From positions 62,001 through 126,000 of the forward strand of contig NZ_JABJXS010000005.1 of assembly GCF_013155275.1 (NCBI RefSeq): a stretch of 64,000 nt of DNA, given 5' to 3'. Positions 27,446-37,124 of the stretch are shown in pieces. This DNA comes from Brenneria sp. hezel4-2-4. Its GTDB lineage: Bacteria > Pseudomonadota > Gammaproteobacteria > Enterobacterales > Enterobacteriaceae. Made by a program: the position numbers and the translations under genes. Within the stretch, counting starts at the first letter, position 1. Each line of letters starts with the position of its first letter. The notes under the pieces were generated by a model that worked only from the letters and a program-made list of their open reading frames with translations, had not been told where the DNA came from and searched no databases.

Positions 27446-28387
27446 TCAGTCGGCGCGCCAGCAGCGAACGTCCACATGTTGTACCGTGGGCGACATCGGT
27501 TGCGGCCGCTCGCAGCCTGCGGCGGCCTGCGGGCAGCGCTCGCGGAAAAAACAGCCCCGCGGCAACACGCGGTTGCCCGGCAATTCGCCCTTACGATCCT
27601 CTATCTCTCCATCCAGCGACCGATCCACGCGCGGCACGGAATCCAACAACAGCCGGGTATAAGGATGTTTCGGCGCGGTCAGCACCTGTTGAGCGCCGCC
27701 CAGCTCGACGATTTGCCCAAGATACATCACCGCGACACGGTCGCTCATATGGCGCACCACCGACACGTTGTGTGAAATCAGCACATAGGTCAGTTGGCGC
27801 TGCCGTTGCAGTTTCACCAGCAAATTGAGAATTTGCGCCTGCACGGAAATATCCAGCGCCGACGTGGGTTCATCGAGCACAATAATATCGGGCTGCGAAG
27901 AGAGCGCACGGGCGATTGAGATACGCTGGCGCTGGCCCCCGGAAAAAGCATGGGGCAGCCGATCCAGATATTCCGGGCGAATACCGACCAGTTCCGCCAG
28001 CTCCGCCGCTAACGCACGACGCTCACGTTCACCGTTGTGCTTCTGCAACCAGACCGGCTCGGTAATAATACGCCAGACGGGTAAACGCGGATCCAGTGAC
28101 GACAGCGGATCCTGAAACACCATTTGCATCCCGCTGCCAAGCCATGAGGTCGGGCTGCGGGCGCGAAAACACTCGCCCGCGGCGGGGGGCAACATACCCA
28201 TCAATAACTGGGCCAGCGTGCTCTTGCCGCAGCCGGACTCACCGACGATACCCAGGGTTTCCCCGCGGACAATTTGCAAATCCAGGCCATTTAACGCATG
28301 AACCTGTTCGGTGACTTTTCCACGCCAGTTTTTCCGGGCGGGGAAATTGACATGCACATCCCGTAGTTCAAGCAAAATATCAGACAT
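27446..28387 (-). CDS. ddpF: D-Ala-D-Ala dipeptide ABC transporter ATP-binding protein DdpF
   Basis: Cytoplasmic ATPase subunit of 313 aa. It has the Walker A motif GESGCGKSTLAQ, the signature FSGGQRQRISIARAL, Walker B IIVLDEPTSALD, the H-loop SHNVSVVRH, and the C-terminal oligopeptide-transporter domain with its cysteine cluster (CFFRERCPQAAAGC). It pairs with DdpD. Its start overlaps ddpD by 8 nt. As the last gene of the operon it is followed by a strong hairpin. Confidence 0.85.
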   Translation of the reverse strand: MSDILLELRDVHVNFPARKNWRGKVTEQVHALNGLDLQIVRGETLGIVGESGCGKSTLAQLLMGMLPPAAGECFRARSPTSWLGSGMQMVFQDPLSSLDPRLPVWRIITEPVWLQKHNGERERRALAAELAELVGIRPEYLDRLPHAFSGGQRQRISIARALSSQPDIIVLDEPTSALDISVQAQILNLLVKLQRQRQLTYVLISHNVSVVRHMSDRVAVMYLGQIVELGGAQQVLTAPKHPYTRLLLDSVPRVDRSLDGEIEDRKGELPGNRVLPRGCFFRERCPQAAAGCERPQPMSPTVQHVDVRCWRAD

Positions 28388-29366
28388 GTTCCGCCTCCCG
28401 TTGCGGATGCCAGCAGGCGGCGCGTTGTTCGCCGGCGCCGCAGGATGTTAATACCGGCTGTTGCCGACAGCGCGCGTCGGCGGCAAAGCAGCGTTCGCGG
28501 AAAGCGCAGCCCGCCGGCAGCGACGCCAGATTGGGCACGGTGCCCGGAATGGCGGGCAACACCGCGCGAGGCGGCGCGTCTTCCGGCGCGCAGCGCAACA
28601 AACCGATGGAATAAGGATGGACGGGGCGGGCAATCACATCCCGCGTGGCGCCGCTTTCGATCACCGCGCCGGCGTACATCACATACAGACGATCGCAAAG
28701 CTGAGACACCACCGCCATATCGTGGCTGATAAACAATACCGCCGTACCGCGGGCGCGCGCCTTCTGCTGTAGCAGACGCAACACCTGCCGCTGTACGGTC
28801 ACATCCAGCGCCGTCGTCGGCTCATCGGCAATAATCAGCGCCGGATCGCAGGAGAAAGCCAGCGCGATAATCACCCGCTGACGCATGCCGCCGGACAATT
28901 CAAACGGATAGCGCTCCATCACCCGCGCCGCATCGGAAATCTGCATTTCATTGAGCAACGCGATGGCTTTCTGCACCGCCGCCCGGCGGGAAATCGGCTG
29001 GTGCTGGCGGATCACATCGGTCATCTGCTGCCCGATACGCCGCGTGGGATTCAGCGCCGTCATCGGCTCCTGAAAGATCATCGCCACTTGCGCGCCGCGC
29101 AGCCGCCGCATCTGTTTCTCGCTGGCATTCAGCACATCCTGACCGAGCACGGTAAGACCGCCGCCGTTGATGCGATAGCTGCCGGCCGGCAACAGGCGCA
29201 TAGCCAGCATGGCGGTCACCGACTTGCCCGAACCGGATTCGCCGACCACGCCGACAATTTCGCCACGTTTGACATACAGCGAGACCTGATTGAGCGCGCG
29301 AACCTCGCCGTTATATACCGGGAAACTCAGTTGTAGATTATCGATATTCAGAACGTCATCGTGCAT
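28380..29366 (-). CDS. ddpD: D-Ala-D-Ala dipeptide ABC transporter ATP-binding protein DdpD
   Basis: Second ATPase subunit, 328 aa, of the Opp/Dpp D-subunit type. Motifs: Walker A GESGSGKSVTAML, Q-loop IFQEPMTALNPTRRIGQQ, signature LSGGMRQRVIIALA, Walker B LIIADEPTTALDVT, and the terminal cysteine-containing stretch CAFRERCFAADARC. Its start shares one base with the ddpC stop (TGATG), consistent with translational coupling. Confidence 0.85.
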   Translation of the reverse strand: MHDDVLNIDNLQLSFPVYNGEVRALNQVSLYVKRGEIVGVVGESGSGKSVTAMLAMRLLPAGSYRINGGGLTVLGQDVLNASEKQMRRLRGAQVAMIFQEPMTALNPTRRIGQQMTDVIRQHQPISRRAAVQKAIALLNEMQISDAARVMERYPFELSGGMRQRVIIALAFSCDPALIIADEPTTALDVTVQRQVLRLLQQKARARGTAVLFISHDMAVVSQLCDRLYVMYAGAVIESGATRDVIARPVHPYSIGLLRCAPEDAPPRAVLPAIPGTVPNLASLPAGCAFRERCFAADARCRQQPVLTSCGAGEQRAACWHPQREAEHV

Positions 29367-30259
29367 CAGTTGCGTCCTCCGCTTTTCGGATCGAGCAGGT
29401 CGCGCAGGCCATCGCCGAACAGATTAAATCCGACGGCGGTAATCAAGATCGCCATCCCGGGGAAGGTGCAATACCACCACTGATCGAGCACATAGTTACG
29501 GCCGTTTGCCACCATCGCCCCCCACTCCGCCGTCGGCTGTTGCGCGCCGAGGCCGATAAACCCCAGCGTGGCGGCCATCAATATGGCGGTGCCGATATCC
29601 AGCGACGCCTGCACAATCAGCGGCGGCAGCGCGTTACGCAGCACGTGCCAGCTAATCAGATGCCAGCGCGTGGCGCCGAAAATTCTTGCCGCCTGTACAT
29701 AGGCCAACTGCCGCACCACCAGCGTCTGGCCGCGCGCCAGACGGACATAAAAGGGAATGCGCACAATGGCGATAGCCAGCATGGCGTTAAACAGACTCGG
29801 CCCCAGCGCGGCCGCCAGCGCCATGGTCAACACCAGCGAGGGGATCGACAGCATGATATCCATGATGCGCATAATCAACGCATCGGCCCAACCGCCCACT
29901 ACGCCGGAAAAACAGCCCAACAGAGAGCCAATAATGCCGGAAAACAGCACCACCGCCAGACCGGCGGCCACCGATTGCTGGCTGCCGACCAGCACGCGGC
30001 TAAAAAGATCGCGCCCCACCTCATCCGTGCCAAACCAGTGTTGCGCCGAGGGCGGCTGCAAACGGGCGGCCAGATCGATGGCATTGGGATCCTGCGGCGT
30101 CAACCAGGGCGAAAAGATCATCAACAGCAGCATGATCAGCATAATGACGCCGCCGATCAGCGTCAGCGGGCTGCTCTTCAGCATCCAGGCGCGTTTGCCC
30201 CAGCGTTGTCGCCGTTCGCTTTGGCGCGGCGCCGCGGCCTCGTTGCTTAACATCATCAT
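29366..30259 (-). CDS. ddpC: D-Ala-D-Ala dipeptide ABC transporter permease DdpC
   Basis: Inner-membrane permease, 297 aa, of the DppC/OppC type. A cytoplasmic N-terminus precedes TM1 (LTLIGGVIMLIMLLLMIF), then the family-specific periplasmic segment AQHWFGTDEVGRDLFSRVL, further helices, and the EAA-like loop VQAARIFGATRWHLISWHVL that docks on the ATPases. The ATG overlaps the ddpB stop by 4 nt. Confidence 0.85.
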   Translation of the reverse strand: MMMLSNEAAAPRQSERRQRWGKRAWMLKSSPLTLIGGVIMLIMLLLMIFSPWLTPQDPNAIDLAARLQPPSAQHWFGTDEVGRDLFSRVLVGSQQSVAAGLAVVLFSGIIGSLLGCFSGVVGGWADALIMRIMDIMLSIPSLVLTMALAAALGPSLFNAMLAIAIVRIPFYVRLARGQTLVVRQLAYVQAARIFGATRWHLISWHVLRNALPPLIVQASLDIGTAILMAATLGFIGLGAQQPTAEWGAMVANGRNYVLDQWWYCTFPGMAILITAVGFNLFGDGLRDLLDPKSGGRN

Positions 30260-31296
30260 TCAGTCCCTCCACGCCCGATGCGGGGGTCGATCCATAAATA
30301 GAGCAGATCCACCACCAGATTGACCACCACATACGCCAGCGAAACCACCACCGCAAAGCCCATCACCGCCGGGAAATCCAGCGCCTGAATCGACGAGACC
30401 ACATAAGCGCCCATGCCGGGCCAGGAGAAAACGGTTTCCGTCAGCACCGCGCCATACAGCAGATCGCCCAACGCCAGCCCCAATACGGTAATCGACGGGA
30501 TCAGCGCATTGGGCAACGCATAGCCCAGGATGACGCGCCAGGCCGGTAAACCACTGGCGCGCGCGGTGCGAATATAATCTTCACTGAGTTGCTCAAGCAT
30601 GGCGGAGCGAATTTGACGCGCCACGATGCCCAGGTGCACAAACGCCAGCGTTATCGCGGGCAAAATCAAATGTTGCAGACTATTCCAGAAAGCCTCCCCG
30701 TTGCCGGCCAGCAGCGAGTCGATGGTATAAAAACCGGTGACCCGCGTCGGCGGATCGATCCAGTCATCGAGACGGCCGCCGCCGGGCAGCCAGTTAAGGT
30801 GCCCGTAAAACAGGACAATCACGCCTAATCCCAGCCAGAACGCCGGGGTTGAGATACCGGTTATCGCCAATAAGCGCACCAGGTGATCGAGCCAGCGATC
30901 GCGATACACCGCGGACAGCACGCCAAGCGGCACGCCCAGCATCAGCGCCAGCAGCAGAGCGAAAAAGGCCAGTTCCAGCGTGGCGGGAAAGAAAGTGCGC
31001 AAATCTTCCAGCACCGGACGGCCGGTGCGAATGGACGTTCCCAGATCGCCATGCAGTAAGTCGCTAACGTAACGGGAAAACTGAACGTACAGCGGTTGAT
31101 CCAGGCCCAGCTGTCGGCGAATATGCTCGACCATGGCGTCGCTGGCGCGATCGCCGGCCAGCAACCGCGCCGGATCGCCGGGGATCAGGTGGGAAATAAT
31201 AAAGGTGATGACGCAAACCCCCGCCACCACGAGTATTAGACCCCAACAGCGCTGCCGTAAAACACTCCAGAAGGTCATGTTAAAGCCCCCAGTCAA
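30256..31296 (-). CDS. ddpB: D-Ala-D-Ala dipeptide ABC transporter permease DdpB
   Basis: Inner-membrane permease, 346 aa, of the DppB/OppB type. It has TM1 (GLILVVAGVCVITFIISHL) with the usual IPGDPARLLAG after it, further hydrophobic helices, and the ATPase-docking loop IRTARASGLPAWRVILGYAL. It forms the channel with DdpC. The 47-bp gap to ddpA holds no clear terminator. Confidence 0.85.
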   Translation of the reverse strand: MTGGFNMTFWSVLRQRCWGLILVVAGVCVITFIISHLIPGDPARLLAGDRASDAMVEHIRRQLGLDQPLYVQFSRYVSDLLHGDLGTSIRTGRPVLEDLRTFFPATLELAFFALLLALMLGVPLGVLSAVYRDRWLDHLVRLLAITGISTPAFWLGLGVIVLFYGHLNWLPGGGRLDDWIDPPTRVTGFYTIDSLLAGNGEAFWNSLQHLILPAITLAFVHLGIVARQIRSAMLEQLSEDYIRTARASGLPAWRVILGYALPNALIPSITVLGLALGDLLYGAVLTETVFSWPGMGAYVVSSIQALDFPAVMGFAVVVSLAYVVVNLVVDLLYLWIDPRIGRGGTE

Positions 31297-31343
31297 AGAA
31301 TAGGGCCAGCGGCCTGACCCCGAAATAAAAGCGGTGCCTGTTG

Positions 31344-32906
31344 TTATTTGCTCATGGTCGCCACGTTAAACACCTGCTCCAGCATCGGGTTGAAAACAAA
31401 GCCTTTCACTTCCTTGTTCATGGCGACCTGATAGTTTTTCTGGAACAGATAAACATAGGCGGCTTCATCAATGACGATCTTCTGCGCCGCCTGGTAAGCG
31501 TTGGTACGCTCGGCCTGATCCGACGTCGCCACGGCTTGCTTGAGCAAATCGTCGACGGTTTGGTTGTCATAGAAGGAACGGTTTCCCGGCAAGCCTTTCT
31601 TATCCGACTCGAACCAGTAGTTCATGAACATATAGGGATCGGCGAAGTCGGGGCTCCAGTTGCCGATGGCGATGTCGTAATCCCCTTTCCCGACGCGGTC
31701 GCGCATGGTGGCGTTAGCCAGTTTTTCCAGCTTGACGTTAATCCCCAGCGTATTCAGATTCGCCTGGGTGGAAATGGCGATCGGTTCCCAGTTGGGATCG
31801 CTGTCCGAATAAAGAAACGTCAGGCCCTGCGGCTTAACGGCGAGCTTGTCGTAAGCCGCTTTCGCTTTGGCGGGATCCCGGCTGTACTGCATGGCTTGCG
31901 GATCGTACCCCCACAGCCCTTCCGGGATCGGGCCGCGCATCTGCTTGCCGTTCCCGCCGAGAATACCGTTTACCATGCCCGCGTAATCGGTCGACCAGGA
32001 GATGGCGCGCCGCAGATCCGCCTGGTTTAACGGCGCCTTGCCGTTGTTGAGATAGAGATACGTCACGCGCAGCGACGGATATTCATCAGTGGCGACTTTC
32101 CCCTCCTGTTTCAACGCCGCCATTTGATCGACGGGCAGCGACTCCGCAATATCAATGTCGCCGCGGGAAAGCTGTAAGCGACGCGTCGCGCTCTCGCCGA
32201 TTATTTTCACCGAGACGCGTTTAAAGGCCGGTTTCGCGCCGCTATAGTGCGGATTGGGCACCAGCACCAGCTGCTGCCCTTTCTGCCAGCGTTGCAACAG
32301 GTAAGGGCCGGAACCCGCCGTGTTCTCCGCCAGCCAGCCTCTGGCGTCATCGCCGCCATGCTCTTTCATCACCGCGGGGTTAACGATCGCCGCCCCCGCA
32401 TTGGCCAGCGTATAGAGGAAAGGGGCAAACGGCGTACTGAGCGTGAAACGCACCGTGTAGGGGTCAACCACCTCGACGTTGAGATCTTTTGGATAGGCTT
32501 CCGACGGCCCCTGCCCGATCTTCAGCAAGCGCTCGAACGAGAACTTGACCGCCTCGGCGGTGACCGGTGCGCCATCAGAAAATTTGGCATCGTTTTTCAG
32601 TTTAAAGGTCCAGACTTTCCCATCGTCGGAAGCCTGCCAGCTTGCGGCCAAATCGCCTTCCACCTCCGTGGAGCCTTTGCCGTTTTCCGTTTTATACTGC
32701 ACCAGGCGTTGATAGACAGGGTAAGTGACCGTCCAGTCATTATTATCAATGGTGACCGCCGGATCGAGCGTCTGCGGGTCGGCGGCTTTGCCGATCACCA
32801 GCATATCCTTCGGCACCGCCGCCAGTGCCGGCGTGACGATCATGGCAATGGCCGCGGCGATCAACGCCGGTCGAAACAACGAAACTGCGGTGGTAGTCAT
32901 CTTCAT
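31344..32906 (-). CDS. ddpA: D-Ala-D-Ala dipeptide-binding protein DdpA
   Basis: Periplasmic SBP family 5 protein, 520 aa, with a signal peptide ending VTPALAAVPK. It is highly similar to E. coli DdpA along its length: LVIGKAADPQTLDPAVTIDN, VKIIGESATRRLQLSRGDID, SLRVTYLYLNNGKAPLNQAD and KGDYDIAIGNWSPDFADPYM are practically the same. It captures D-Ala-D-Ala or related peptidoglycan-derived dipeptides. AGGAGT lies 7 nt before the ATG. The gene follows ddpX by 16 bp. Confidence 0.92.
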   Translation of the reverse strand: MKMTTTAVSLFRPALIAAAIAMIVTPALAAVPKDMLVIGKAADPQTLDPAVTIDNNDWTVTYPVYQRLVQYKTENGKGSTEVEGDLAASWQASDDGKVWTFKLKNDAKFSDGAPVTAEAVKFSFERLLKIGQGPSEAYPKDLNVEVVDPYTVRFTLSTPFAPFLYTLANAGAAIVNPAVMKEHGGDDARGWLAENTAGSGPYLLQRWQKGQQLVLVPNPHYSGAKPAFKRVSVKIIGESATRRLQLSRGDIDIAESLPVDQMAALKQEGKVATDEYPSLRVTYLYLNNGKAPLNQADLRRAISWSTDYAGMVNGILGGNGKQMRGPIPEGLWGYDPQAMQYSRDPAKAKAAYDKLAVKPQGLTFLYSDSDPNWEPIAISTQANLNTLGINVKLEKLANATMRDRVGKGDYDIAIGNWSPDFADPYMFMNYWFESDKKGLPGNRSFYDNQTVDDLLKQAVATSDQAERTNAYQAAQKIVIDEAAYVYLFQKNYQVAMNKEVKGFVFNPMLEQVFNVATMSK

Positions 32907-32922
32907 GGCCGTACTCCTGGTT

Positions 32923-33510
32923 TCATAGTAAGTTGGGGGTGGTTACGTTTCGCGGTGCGATACAGCTAAAACGATCGCTTAACAGCGGGTAGGCCGTGGA
33001 GCCGGGCAGTTCAAAGTGCCACCATTCGCTGGCGATGCCGACAAAGCCGCCGCCAAACATGATGGCGTTCAGCAACAGGCGATTGCGCTGCGCCGCAGGC
33101 GGCACGCTGGGGTGATAAGGATGCGAGCGCTCATGCATCTCATCAAATTCGGTGCCCATATCCAGCAGCCGGCCGTTTTCGTCGAAAAGCGTGACGTCAA
33201 CCGCGGTGCCGCGGCTGTGATTGGAACCCTGCGAGACTTCCACCACATACCGCGGATCCGGGCAGGCCAGCCACAGATACTCTTGCGCTTTCTTTGGACG
33301 ATAAGCGTCGTAAACCAGCAGCCTGACGCCCGCCAGCGCGGCGATTTCCACACTGCGCCGCAGAGCGCCGGCGGCGTCAGGATGCAGTAGGCAACGATTT
33401 TCGCTGTATATGGTCTGGCCGGTAATGTTATCCGGCGTCGCATATTTCATGTCGATGCCCACCTGCGGCAACGCGGAATAAACATCAACCAATTCAATTT
33501 CTTGATTCAT
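32923..33510 (-). CDS. ddpX: D-alanyl-D-alanine dipeptidase (VanX/DdpX)
   Basis: Zinc dipeptidase of 195 aa, cytoplasmic (no signal peptide), hydrolysing imported D-Ala-D-Ala to D-alanine for use as carbon, nitrogen or cell-wall precursor. The zinc ligands and catalytic base are intact: SNHSRGTAVDVTLF (His and Asp) and SEWWHFELPG (Glu and His). The region VYDAYRPKKAQEYLW supplies the conserved Arg. Close to E. coli DdpX in length and sequence. It lies between the RpiR-type regulator (14 bp upstream) and ddpA. Confidence 0.93.
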   Translation of the reverse strand: MNQEIELVDVYSALPQVGIDMKYATPDNITGQTIYSENRCLLHPDAAGALRRSVEIAALAGVRLLVYDAYRPKKAQEYLWLACPDPRYVVEVSQGSNHSRGTAVDVTLFDENGRLLDMGTEFDEMHERSHPYHPSVPPAAQRNRLLLNAIMFGGGFVGIASEWWHFELPGSTAYPLLSDRFSCIAPRNVTTPNLL

Positions 33511-33524
33511 ATAACAGACCTTGT

Positions 33525-34391
33525 TTAGCGTTCAAATTGTCCAAACTCCTGTTGCAGTTGGCGGTTTAGCGCCAGACGGGGCGCCAAACGCTCGCCGAGC
33601 CGTTCCACCACCGCGGAAAGCAGCAGGTTGAACAGGCAACTGAGCGGCGCCAGCGAATCCCAAAAATGACCGGTATCGGTATGCACTTGCAGCAAATCCA
33701 GCGGATAGTCACGCGCCCACGGGCACCAGATATCGGTGACCAGCGCCAGCGGCAGGTTGCGCTCGCTGGCCGCCCGGCAATACTGGCGGGCGACGGCGGA
33801 ATACGCCCGGGTGTCGGTGACCACCAGGTAAGGGCGGGCAAACTCGGAGTTGAGCGACTCGACCCAGGTGCCCGACAGGCCGTCGACATAGCTGACGCGG
33901 GGACGCAGATATTCCAGATGGCTGAAAAAAGCGTTGGCGATACCGCGCGTGGACTGAATGCCTAAAATAAACACCGCTTCCGCTTCGGCCAGTTGCCGGC
34001 TCACCCGCGCAAAGGTTTCGCTCTGCGCCAGTTGATAAACCTGAGTGATGGCCTCCAGTTCAAGCTGGAGCGACTGGGAAAAACGCTCAGGCAACGCGTG
34101 CTGTTGTTGCCATGAGTCGAGGCGGTCAATCACGCCCCAGGGTTTATAGGGCATGTCCGACGTATGACGCAGGCTGCTTTTGACATCTTCCAGATTGCGA
34201 TAGCCCAGTCTGCGCAGGTAGCGGCCAACGGTAATCCCCGTCGTTCCGGTTGCTTTGGCGATGCTGTCCGCGGTCTCAAACGGGATCTGGGCAATATGCG
34301 TCAGCAGCCAGCCAGCGATACGTTTTCCGCTGGGCGTTTGCTGGCTAAAGCTGGCTTCAATCCTGGCAACTAACGCTGTCGTTTCCGTCAT
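33525..34391 (-). CDS. RpiR-family (HTH + SIS) regulator heading the ddp operon
   Basis: Transcriptional regulator of 288 aa. The N-terminal HTH_6 domain (about residues 1-77) contains TADSIAKATGTTGITVGRYL followed by RRLGYRNLEDVK. The C-terminal part is a SIS domain (about 120-260: AEAEAVFILGIQSTRGIANA, VVTDTRAYSAVARQYC). RpiR/MurR proteins usually sense phosphosugars, including MurNAc-6-phosphate. Here it is the first gene of the ddp operon, 14 bp before ddpX, so it probably controls the operon. E. coli ddp has no such gene and is driven by nitrogen and stationary-phase control. A SIS sensor suggests a muropeptide-related signal (inference). Confidence 0.85.
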   Translation of the reverse strand: MTETTALVARIEASFSQQTPSGKRIAGWLLTHIAQIPFETADSIAKATGTTGITVGRYLRRLGYRNLEDVKSSLRHTSDMPYKPWGVIDRLDSWQQQHALPERFSQSLQLELEAITQVYQLAQSETFARVSRQLAEAEAVFILGIQSTRGIANAFFSHLEYLRPRVSYVDGLSGTWVESLNSEFARPYLVVTDTRAYSAVARQYCRAASERNLPLALVTDIWCPWARDYPLDLLQVHTDTGHFWDSLAPLSCLFNLLLSAVVERLGERLAPRLALNRQLQQEFGQFER

Positions 34392-34680
34392 TTCCCGCCC
34401 CCATGTTATCTTTCTGTCATTAATTAAAATGCTGTTATATGGATAACAAATGCAGGGTGCGTGCCAGGTTTTATCCGGCCGGCAGAGCGGCCGTCAGGCG
34501 GCATTCGCGGTCATTAAGCGTCAAAATTTGGGTATGAAAGCGCAAAAATCGTGCAGAACCGATCCGTTTTGGTGCATGTTGGCGCCCGTGCGGGCAAAAA
34601 GAAGGGAACAGAAACGCGCTGTGGCGATGACGCACGGCGCGGCAAGGTTTTATTTACGGATTATCGACGGCCGATGCGTT

Positions 34681-35445
34681 TTATGCCTGCTTAGGCTGGC
34701 CGTTAGAGGCCGTTAACCCGCCGTCGACAGGAAGATTCGCGCCGGTGATATAACGCGCGTCATCGCTGGCAAGAAAGGCAATGACATCCGCAATGTCCTC
34801 AGGTTCGCCCGCCCGCTGCATCGGGATACGCTCATAGAATTTTTCCAGCAGCGCTTTATCCTGCTCCGTGTCTTCGGTAAGTTCCGTCAGGATAAAGCCC
34901 GGGCAGATCGCATTGACGCGCACGCCGTCTGCGGCATAGTCCATGGCGACCGCTCGCGTGAAATTCGTAATCGCCCCTTTCGCGGCGTTATAGCTGCTCA
35001 TGCCCCAGTCGCCGCCAAGACCGGAAACCGACGAAATATTAATCACGCTGCCTTTGGTGTTGAGCAGGGCCGGCATGAAATAATGCAGGCAATAAAATAC
35101 GCCGTGCAGGTCGGTGCCCATCAATTTATGCCAGTCATCCAGCGTCAGTTCATGTACGCGCCCCTGGACGATCATCCCGGCATTGTTAACCAGCACGTCG
35201 ACCCGGCCGTACTCGTCCGCTACGCGCCGGGCCAGGGCTTCGACTTCGCTGGCCTCAGAGACATCGCAAGCCGCAATCAAATGTTTTCCCGACGCTAACG
35301 ATGCCGCGGTTTTTTCCAGTTTTTCCTGGGTACGGCCGACCAGAACAACGCTTGCTCCTTCGCGGGCAAAACGCCGGGCCGTTCCGGCGCCAATGCCTGA
35401 ACCCGCACCGGTGATAACCACAACTTTATTCTTAAAGCGTTCCAC
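34681..35445 (-). CDS. short-chain dehydrogenase/reductase (classical SDR)
   Basis: NAD(P)-dependent oxidoreductase, 254 aa. The nucleotide-binding TGAGSGIGAGTARRFA is at residue 12, followed by LVNNAGMIVQG, the catalytic Ser in INISSVSGLGG and the YNAAK pair, and the C-terminal ITGANLPVDGG. VLVGRT at the end of strand beta-2 tends to favour NADP. The start is GTG at 35445 with AGGAGG just upstream. The substrate is not predictable; it stands alone between the ddp region and the MocR regulator. Confidence 0.85.
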   Translation of the reverse strand: MERFKNKVVVITGAGSGIGAGTARRFAREGASVVLVGRTQEKLEKTAASLASGKHLIAACDVSEASEVEALARRVADEYGRVDVLVNNAGMIVQGRVHELTLDDWHKLMGTDLHGVFYCLHYFMPALLNTKGSVINISSVSGLGGDWGMSSYNAAKGAITNFTRAVAMDYAADGVRVNAICPGFILTELTEDTEQDKALLEKFYERIPMQRAGEPEDIADVIAFLASDDARYITGANLPVDGGLTASNGQPKQA

Positions 35446-35617
35446 GTTGCCTCCTGTTTGTGCTGCATTTGTTAATTGTGACGTGCATCACGTATATATT
35501 TAACCTTGGCAGCCACAGGAAACTCTGCAAGAAAAAAACGTATTTTGCGATTAATCAACTGTTTTTTATGGCAATAAAAATCTTTAAAAATGTGTCGGAT
35601 AAACCAGGCGAGCAGGG

Positions 35618-37045
35618 TTAAACCACCATCCCCCGCCCGCCGTAGCTTCTGGTTTGCGCCAGGTTTTCCCAGAGCGGCTGGAGCCGTTCGAGCGCAATAC
35701 GCATCTGTGCGGGTTCCAACGTAAACGGCAGCCTTAGATACCGTTCAAATGCCCCTTCAATGCCAAATCGCGGGCCTGCGCCGATACGGATGCCGATGGA
35801 CTCGGCGCTGGCGGCGAATACGCTTGCCAGCGGTTTTGGCAGTTCGATCCACCAGGATAAGCCGCCGGCCGGCTCGGTTATCCGCCAGTCGGGAAATAAC
35901 TGTTTTATCGCCGCGCTGCTGATATCCCGCTGCCGGCGCAGCGTTTCCCGGCGCCGCGGCAGGAAATTATCGGCGTCATTAAACAGGCTGATAGCCGCAA
36001 GTTGTTCCAGCACCGGACTCCCTAAATCCAACGTGGCGCGTACCTGCATCAACGCGGCGATGGTGCGCGACGACGCGCGGATCCAGCCAAGCCGCAACCC
36101 TCCCCAAAAACTTTTTCCCGCGGAACCAAGCGTAATCACTCTGTCCGCCTTATCAAAGGCCGCCAGCGGCGGCGGCGGCGGCGCGTCGAACCATAAATTC
36201 ACCATGGTTTCATCCACCACAATCGTTGTGCGGGTTCGGGCCGCAATCCCGGCTACCGCCGCACGCGTTCCGGCATCCATACAGCGCCCGGTCGGGTTAT
36301 GAAAATCAGGAAGCAGGTAAGCCAAACGAGGGGAAGTCTGGGCAATGGTCGCCGCCAGTCCGTCGGTGTCCCAGCCGTTTTCCGGCAGACTGACGGGCAC
36401 CGGGCGACACGAAGCGCCGTTGATTGCCGCCAGCGCCATCGGGTAAGTCGGATGGTCGATAACCACACGATCGCCGGGGCCGGTAAGCAACCGCAGGATC
36501 AGACCGAATCCGCTGACCGCGCCGTTCACCACCATTATCTGATCCGCCGTGGTCGGCAGCCCGCGGCCGGCGTAGTGGCGGGCAATGATCGCACGCAGCT
36601 CAGGCAGGCCCAGTTGATCGTATCCGGTGGCGCCGAGGTGCTCCGGCAGAGCGATCAGCGCGCGGGCATAGGCCTGATGGATCTCCGGGCCCGCCGTCAG
36701 GGCGGCGATGGAGAGATCGAGCGTCGGAGCCGCACCCGGTAAAGGGGAGGAGGCATTGCCGCCGTCCGGCAGTAGCGTTACCGAGCCGGAACCGTGACGA
36801 CTGAGCAGATAACCCTCGTCACGCAGTCGCGCCAGCGCGGCGGCCACCGTGGTACGGCTAATGCCCAGTGCCGTCGCCAGTTCGCGCTCCCCCGGCAGCC
36901 GGCTGTCCAGCGGCAGACGACCGTCCAGAATCAACAATCGCAGGCCATCCGCCAACTGACGATAAACCGGCATGCGCGGTAAATCCTGGCGCCAGTGTCC
37001 AAGAAGCTTAATCAACGAGGCCGTACCGGTTCTGCGCTGTGCCAT
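35618..37045 (-). CDS. MocR/PdxR-type PLP-dependent transcriptional regulator (YczR-like)
   Basis: GntR-family regulator, 475 aa, fused to an aminotransferase-like domain. The winged helix (about residues 20-90: SRLPGERELATALGISRTTV then AAALARLRDEGYL) is followed by a fold-type I domain with DHPTYPMALAAI, FHNPTGRCMDA and the PLP lysine region TLGSAGKSFWGGLRLGW. It is divergent from a YczE-like membrane gene, a pairing known for YczR regulators; it most likely controls that gene. The ligand could be PLP plus an amino acid (inference). Confidence 0.85.
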   Translation of the reverse strand: MAQRRTGTASLIKLLGHWRQDLPRMPVYRQLADGLRLLILDGRLPLDSRLPGERELATALGISRTTVAAALARLRDEGYLLSRHGSGSVTLLPDGGNASSPLPGAAPTLDLSIAALTAGPEIHQAYARALIALPEHLGATGYDQLGLPELRAIIARHYAGRGLPTTADQIMVVNGAVSGFGLILRLLTGPGDRVVIDHPTYPMALAAINGASCRPVPVSLPENGWDTDGLAATIAQTSPRLAYLLPDFHNPTGRCMDAGTRAAVAGIAARTRTTIVVDETMVNLWFDAPPPPPLAAFDKADRVITLGSAGKSFWGGLRLGWIRASSRTIAALMQVRATLDLGSPVLEQLAAISLFNDADNFLPRRRETLRRQRDISSAAIKQLFPDWRITEPAGGLSWWIELPKPLASVFAASAESIGIRIGAGPRFGIEGAFERYLRLPFTLEPAQMRIALERLQPLWENLAQTRSYGGRGMVV

Positions 37046-37124
37046 ATCAGTCCACTTTATAAAAACTGGACCTTAATACTAAATCCATTTTGCGAGAAGG
37101 TATAGCCACGATGAATGTATTAAG

